A DNA stretch of 64,000 bases from Naumovozyma dairenensis CBS 421 (taxonomy: Eukaryota > Ascomycota > Saccharomycetes > Saccharomycetales > Saccharomycetaceae), in contig NC_016489.1 in the NCBI RefSeq assembly GCF_000227115.2, forward strand, positions 310,001 to 374,000, written 5' to 3'. The notes below the pieces were generated by a model that saw only the letters and a program-made list of their open reading frames with translations, was not told the origin of the DNA and did no database searches. Position numbers and translations under genes: made by a program. Each line of letters opens with the position of its first letter. Positions within the stretch are counted from its first letter, which is position 1. Positions 59,146 to 64,000 of the stretch are shown here, in pieces.

Positions 59146-60375
59146 ACTGAGTTTGAATTAATAATTAATCAATTAATGTAGTTTATCTTAGAGGGTTTCT
59201 TGGTACAATATACTATTTGTCTTACTTGAGAATGAACTTGGTAATTGTAGTTGTTTTTTTAGAAATAAAGAAAAGAATTAAAAAAGATTTTTTTAACTTA
59301 AGAAGAAAAAACAAATAAAGAAAATATTTTTGTTAAAGTTGCAAGATAAACTCTGTCCTTTATATATAAAATATTCTGAATTTTTTGTGGCAGTTTTACT
59401 TTAAATTTTCCTTATGGTAGCGTTAAAAATAATGTCAGGTAATTATGCAACCGATGAAAAATTCCCAAAACTGCCTGTGCGATTACGTTATATTAAGTCG
59501 TTCCCTTTACGGTACGTTCCGAGATTTCTTTTCCGTAAGAAAATGTCAGAGACACAAAACCAATTGGAAATCTATTCATTAACGTTACATTAACGTTGTT
59601 GCGTTGAGCCAAATTCAGGGTGAAGATTGGCGACACTAGAATTTTAATTGTCCTTAAAGGTAATATACATTTAAATGCAAACGGAAAGGGGTTCTCAGCA
59701 AGAAATTTGGGTCTTTCTCTTTTGTTTTACTCCGTTTAGAAAACAGACCTTGTGATTCTCTCCTAATTTTTTTTGTATCTAAAATCGTTTATCAAAGTAT
59801 AAGACACCAAAAACAAGTTATTCTTGATGTAATTGTTTTGATAATAATATATCCCTTTAAACTTCTACTTCTTTTGTTCTTGATTGTTTAATTGTCGTTC
59901 CCCATGGTGACATACCGGGGATAAGTACCGAATGCCAATGATTGTGGAAAATATATTAAAAAAATACAGTAACGAAGATGTAGCAACTAATATTCTTGCT
60001 TTATGAGCCGACTATAAATATATATATGCGCAATGAGGGCTTGTTGAAACACCAAACCTTGTTTAAGTGACTAAGTCTATCTGTATTACCAAATATCCCT
60101 GTTTGTAATTACAGATCGATCTAAAATTATATAAGGAATGAAGAAATCTCTCTTTCCATCAATACTATATCTAATCAATATGCAGAATAAAAAACAAAAA
60201 GAAATCCTTATTAAAAATATATACAAGATTTATTCTTTTTATCGTTATGTTGTTGTTTTTAAAAAAAAAAGTTTATTAAAACACGTACGTCAAAATCTAT
60301 ACCACAGGAATATCTTCATTCACTCACTCAGTCAATTATATATTTGTTTGTTTGTTTCTTCTCTTATCTTTACAT
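59146..60375. promoter_or_regulatory. Upstream region of the secreted-protein gene
   Basis: 1.2 kb between two leftward genes. TATATATAAAA at about 59361 is a plausible TATA box. ATTAACGTT occurs twice (59578-59586, 59589-59597), and CCAATTGG at about 59560 contains CCAAT on both strands. No gene seen; a frame at 60138 is antisense to the TIM23 end. Confidence 0.5.
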
Positions 60376-61038
60376 CTATTCTAAAACAGTTTTCTTCATA
60401 CCACACCAAGCAGCTGAAGCACCAGCCATCAAACCAGAAGCATAAGCCATTGGTTTCAAACCTTTCGAAGATTTAAAAATAGCTCCAGTGATAGCCCCTG
60501 CAGCAATAGCCCCAGGAGTATCATGTTTCCCTCTAAAACTATCGATAGAAGAATTAATCAAATTATAGCTTAATGCTAAGATCCCTGCATTATTCCCAAT
60601 GAATGGACCTCTCTTAGTGATACTATTAAGTATAGTATTTAATTGTAATTTCCCAGGACTATTAGGGGGGATATTTTTCAAACCTTGTATAAATCCAGAA
60701 AATCCACCAATACCTAACCCTAATAAATATACAGCACCTGTACCGTAACAAAGATCATCTGTCCAACCACGAGATGGTATTAAACCTTGAGATCCTTCTA
60801 AAGTAGATAATTGTTCTTCTTCTAGGTCTAGGTATTCAACTCCTTTATCTAGGCCAGCTAATGGATGTAATCTTGCTGGATCGAATGATACGTTGTTAAA
60901 AACATTTGTTAATGGGTTAGTATCGAAGCCCGATGAACTATTAGTGTTATTAGCTTGTGTTTGTGATACTGAAGAAGAAGAAGATGGTATTGAAGATGCT
61001 GGCGCAGTGCTGTTGCCACCAAAAAGCCAAGATGACAT
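60376..61038 (-). CDS. TIM23: Mitochondrial presequence translocase channel Tim23
   Basis: Core of the TIM23 complex that imports presequence proteins into matrix and inner membrane; essential. The product is 220 residues (222 in S. cerevisiae). A Ser/Asn-rich intermembrane-space domain (1-95) starts MSSWLFGG and holds PARLHPLAGLDKGVEYLDLEEEQL. Four membrane segments follow: LCYGTGAVYLLGLGIGGFSG, GPFIGNNAGILALSYNLI, HDTPGAIAAGAITGAIF and PMAYASGLMAGASAAWCGMK, with the Gly-rich Tim17/22/23 pattern. The start is ATG 61038. Confidence 0.97.
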   Translation of the reverse strand: MSSWLFGGNSTAPASSIPSSSSSVSQTQANNTNSSSGFDTNPLTNVFNNVSFDPARLHPLAGLDKGVEYLDLEEEQLSTLEGSQGLIPSRGWTDDLCYGTGAVYLLGLGIGGFSGFIQGLKNIPPNSPGKLQLNTILNSITKRGPFIGNNAGILALSYNLINSSIDSFRGKHDTPGAIAAGAITGAIFKSSKGLKPMAYASGLMAGASAAWCGMKKTVLE

Positions 61039-63214
61039 GTTTCTGTATTATTATAAAAGAATTATATTGGTGATGTATTGTGTGGCAATGGTATCTCAAA
61101 GAAAAAGAGAATGGAAAACGGTGAACTATTAACAGGAAGGGGAAAAATGAGTCCGTTACTTAGTAAAAATAATAGCAGATATATTAAATAATGCAACTGA
61201 TGACTTTCACGTAAATTTGTTTGCTTGTAACATAAAACTAAGAGTATCAATGAATCATTTAAAGATGTGTATGTGTGTGTGTGTGTGTGTTACTCACTCA
61301 TTTTACTCACTTGCGCATTTCTTGAACTCTCTTTCTTCCTTCAAAGATTCCGGCGTTTGCCCGGCGAAAATTTCCCATCACAAAATGCGATGTCGTATGG
61401 AATGATGTTTTTTAAAAAATGAAAAACAAAACCCCAAATAATTTGGAAATTTGTGCCCGAAAGGGTTCGAATGTGATGAACTTTGGTCATATAACTGGTA
61501 TATATATAATATGACATAAAGTTACAGAGAGAAACATGGAATCAATTTAATAAAGTCTCAAGTAACGTTCAGTGATACACATATACGACGTTAGTTATTG
61601 TGTTCCCGTTATGGAAGAAAGTTTCGAGGTATAATGGTTTGTACATTTCGGAACTGATCGGAACACCATTATCTGGTTGTCATGATCATTATTAGTTTCT
61701 GAATGATAAGCTTTTAAATGAAAAGGGAGGTTATTGTAAAGGTGATGCTAACGTTATGATTATGTGCCTATGTAAAGAAACCTACTCTTTCGGAAGTTTC
61801 AGCTTAATAAGTGTTCTACTTCCTTATATGCAATGACGTTGTGTTTCCTTTTTTTCTATGATTTCAGAAGACTATAACAACGTAGAACTCTATCTTAATT
61901 GGGCTACTTAATCCTGATATATTATGTATAGACATTTTCTTTAACTCTACGAAGAAGATGGGTTATAAACCTCGTTGCTGAATGAATGAATGAATGAATG
62001 GCTGTTATGGTCAATCCTAAAAAGGGTATGTACGTATAACAGAACAATTCATAGGGGGATCGCCTAACAATCTTTTGAATATATCTTGTACACACATTAT
62101 ACAATATCCTGTATGGTATAGTATAGTATAGTTTGCATATCATACGGCAATGAAATTCTCCGACTCCTACGTACTCCAATGAACTTTTTTTACCCAAAGG
62201 AGAAATAACTGCGTTCCTCCTCTTGGAATTATCTCCGCATTTGACTCTCATGAACTTACAATGGGGGGAGTTGGACAGACCACTTAAGGCCTAGTTATAG
62301 TGGCTGTACTGTACTATATGTACGCCCGTTCCTCTCCGAAGATGATAATGACGACTGTCAATCTAGGGAGACTTTACCCCCTGAAGTCTCCCAGTGAAGT
62401 CCCGCAGTATTCCGAACTCTATTGTAAATTGCGGGGGTGTAAGGGTCCCTGAAATATATTTTATGCCACGGACTCCGCGGCATAGTTTCTTGAATTCCTC
62501 GAAGCCCTGCCCCCCCCTCTCTGAAAGGTTTTGAAAACTGTAGTGGCATTTTTGAAGACCCACTGAAAATTTATCTCGAGCTGTACATAGATACATACTT
62601 AGGTGGGACAGAAGGCTGCCACTTTTGTGGCCACTTTCAACTGTTTCAAAATCTGAACGTGTGTTGTTCTCCGGTGTTCTCTGTGTTCTCCGGGTTACCC
62701 AGTTTTTCAAAATGGCCACAAAAGTGACCACACCTCTATCGCACCGGGGTATAATACGTACATACAATATAGTGATACATATGTATACACACTTCCCGGA
62801 CGTACATGGAGTCCTCGTTCAATATATTTTCAAGAAGACGTATAACATATAATTCAATATACTTCTCCGGGGTTGCTCTACGAAGAAGACAGTAAAATCT
62901 GTTAGTGTTCGTACGTACTAACCTTTGGGTCATTCATATTTTCACATTTTAGAAACATCAGGATACATTCTAGTCTCAATTACTAATCTGGAACTGGTAT
63001 ATATATACATAATGTATAATACGCTCAATTGAATCACTGCATGATAAATAATATTTTTCCATGCTTCTTCTTGCGAATATATATATCGTCTGGTTTTTAG
63101 TACAATACTTATCATCAACAATATATGTTATCATAATATTAAATAGTTTAGAAACAGGAATCAATAATATTAAAAACATTCAACATTTTTATTTTAATTC
63201 CAAAACAAACAAAC
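61039..63214. other. Long gene-poor stretch right of TIM23
   Basis: 2.2 kb. Contains (TG)n at 61268-61290, a (TGAA)n tract at 61980-62000, a G+C-richer island at 62220-62740 with CCCCT and CCCCCC boxes and the CGGACTCCG palindrome (62468-62476), and the inverted repeat listed next. No protein-like ORF. In S. cerevisiae TIM23 is followed by ACC1; it is absent here. It probably includes the long promoter of the gene at 63215, perhaps with a 5' UTR intron. Confidence 0.5.
62620..62726. repeat. 14-bp perfect inverted repeat with direct repeats in the loop
   Basis: CACTTTTGTGGCCA (62620-62633) and its exact complement TGGCCACAAAAGTG (62713-62726) are 79 bp apart. Between them GTTCTCCGG occurs twice, separated by TGTTCTCTGT (about 62667-62695). 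Function unknown: regulatory half-sites or a decayed element are both possible. Confidence 0.8.
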
Positions 63215-64000
63215 ATGGACACCTTATCACAGACAGATAATCTTAATAAACCAATCTCAGCACATTTAACTATTCATTATACACAAATACCCAAAACTAT
63301 AAACAATTCCAATGAAAGAAACAATAAAACTCATAAAAATATAAAACCAAACGAATTATATGATAATAAAGATAAAATAAGTGATAAATCAAACATTAGA
63401 GTTATCCGTACAATTCTAAACATAAATCCAAATAAAGATTCACTAGTCGATCAACCATCTAACACTATTCATCATCATCACCAACATCATCACAACCATC
63501 ATCAAAATAGTAACCACAATACAAAGAGACATAACAGTCTCTCCACAAATGTTCATGATCTTTTACAATGTGTTCATGATCATTCAATAACAAGAAGAGC
63601 AAGTGAATCTAATGCATTAAATTTGAAGAAGAATTTACAAAATGATTTTACTCCAAGAAATAAACCAAAAACAAACAACAATGGTATACAATATTCCAAC
63701 CATCTATTACAAAGAACAGTGTCATATGCATCAGATAATGATAATAAGATAGCATATTTACCAGCAATTCCATCCCGTGGATCCTTTGAAAAAACTTTTA
63801 AAAGAAGGGGCAAATTATTACCATTGGATGAAATTGATAAATCATTATTAGATGAAACGTATTTGAAATGTAAAACTTGTCATATAAATCATTCAACATT
63901 GACTTCTTCCGCTGGATCGGAAATTGGGTCTCCATTATCGACTACATCATCATCATCATCATCATCATCAGCATCGTCATCGCAAAGTTCACTGTCTGAT
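63215..64000 (+). CDS. Unrecognised low-complexity protein, 5' part only
   Basis: ATG 63215 (MDTLSQTDNLNKPISAHL) opens a frame that stays open to the window end, 262 codons, with no stop. The sequence is Asn/His/Ser-rich: a His/Gln/Asn run (IHHHHQHHHNHHQN), then segments that look conserved in style, LLQCVHDHSITRRASESNAL, AIPSRGSFEKTFKRRGKLLPLDEIDKSLLDE and YLKCKTCH, then a poly-Ser run. The RRAS and RRGK motifs resemble basophilic-kinase sites. The paired cysteines CKTC could bind metal with a later pair beyond the window. I cannot assign an ortholog; it is not ACC1, the neighbour expected in S. cerevisiae. Confidence 0.8.
   Translation, partial: MDTLSQTDNLNKPISAHLTIHYTQIPKTINNSNERNNKTHKNIKPNELYDNKDKISDKSNIRVIRTILNINPNKDSLVDQPSNTIHHHHQHHHNHHQNSNHNTKRHNSLSTNVHDLLQCVHDHSITRRASESNALNLKKNLQNDFTPRNKPKTNNNGIQYSNHLLQRTVSYASDNDNKIAYLPAIPSRGSFEKTFKRRGKLLPLDEIDKSLLDETYLKCKTCHINHSTLTSSAGSEIGSPLSTTSSSSSSSSASSSQSSLSD

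Noticed and set aside
61922..62933. Frames of 63-134 codons in the gene-poor right arm
   Set aside because: No protein-like conservation; they run through inverted repeats and G+C-rich motifs.
1..64000. Point centromere (CDEI-CDEII-CDEIII)
   Set aside because: I looked for TTCCGAAA/TTTCGGAA beside an 80-bp AT block with a TCACRTG box and found no combination; single partial matches (for example near 1290 and 44225) lack the other parts.

Overview
This window is nuclear DNA of a budding yeast of the Saccharomycetaceae, most likely a post-whole-genome-duplication genus such as Naumovozyma or Kazachstania; the species cannot be fixed from the sequence. The grounds are AT-rich DNA with compact single-exon genes, tRNA genes and TACTAAC-type splice signals of yeast form, many Asn/Ser-rich proteins, and gene order matching S. 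cerevisiae in two long blocks with scattered single-gene losses. Names below are those of S. cerevisiae orthologs, assigned from protein similarity I can recognise plus gene order; no database search was run.

Layout. (1) 1-2.4 kb has no recognisable gene. 2.4-3.1 kb holds an ECM13/YJR115W-like gene with one in-frame TAG. (2) 3.7-14.5 kb is a chromosome XI-like block: YPK1, RRN3 (with an intron and a one-base frame break), SSH4, SRP21, DGR2. (3) 14.5-22.4 kb is an inserted group: an a-factor pheromone gene with a textbook alpha2/Mcm1 operator, a YNL092W-like methyltransferase, and the divergent pair SPT14/TRE1. (4) 22.9-40.4 kb resumes the chromosome XI order: OAC1, VPH2, tRNA-Ala, PRR1, APN1, tRNA-Asp, ABF1, KTI12, HAP4 (behind a 2.8 kb upstream region containing a 20-N gap) and SLD2. 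(5) 40.6-61.0 kb starts with a YMR090W-like gene and continues as an inverted chromosome XIV right-arm block: ZNG1, CPR8/CPR4, BUD17, SEC12/SED4, a forkhead gene related to HCM1 (frame-broken), tRNA-Ser(CGA), MPP6, MRPL50, ATP23, ARE2, RCF2, then a lineage-restricted secreted protein with a long Asp-Arg-Asn repeat, then TIM23. (6) 61-64 kb is a long gene-poor stretch followed by the 5' part of an unrecognised Ser/His/Asn-rich gene that runs off the window.

The genes are mostly housekeeping: sphingolipid/TORC2 signalling (YPK1), rRNA transcription and processing (RRN3, MPP6), secretion (SRP21, SEC12, CPR8, SPT14), transporter turnover by Rsp5 (SSH4, TRE1), V-ATPase assembly (VPH2), mitochondrial function (OAC1, HAP4, MRPL50, ATP23, RCF2, TIM23), DNA replication/repair (SLD2, APN1, ABF1) and sterol storage (ARE2).

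The points most worth following are the small a-factor gene and its operator, the intron in RRN3, the secreted polyampholyte protein between RCF2 and TIM23, and three broken reading frames. Two of those breaks sit in A-runs and look like homopolymer sequencing errors. The window also contains one single N and one 20-N gap, so draft-assembly errors must be kept in mind.
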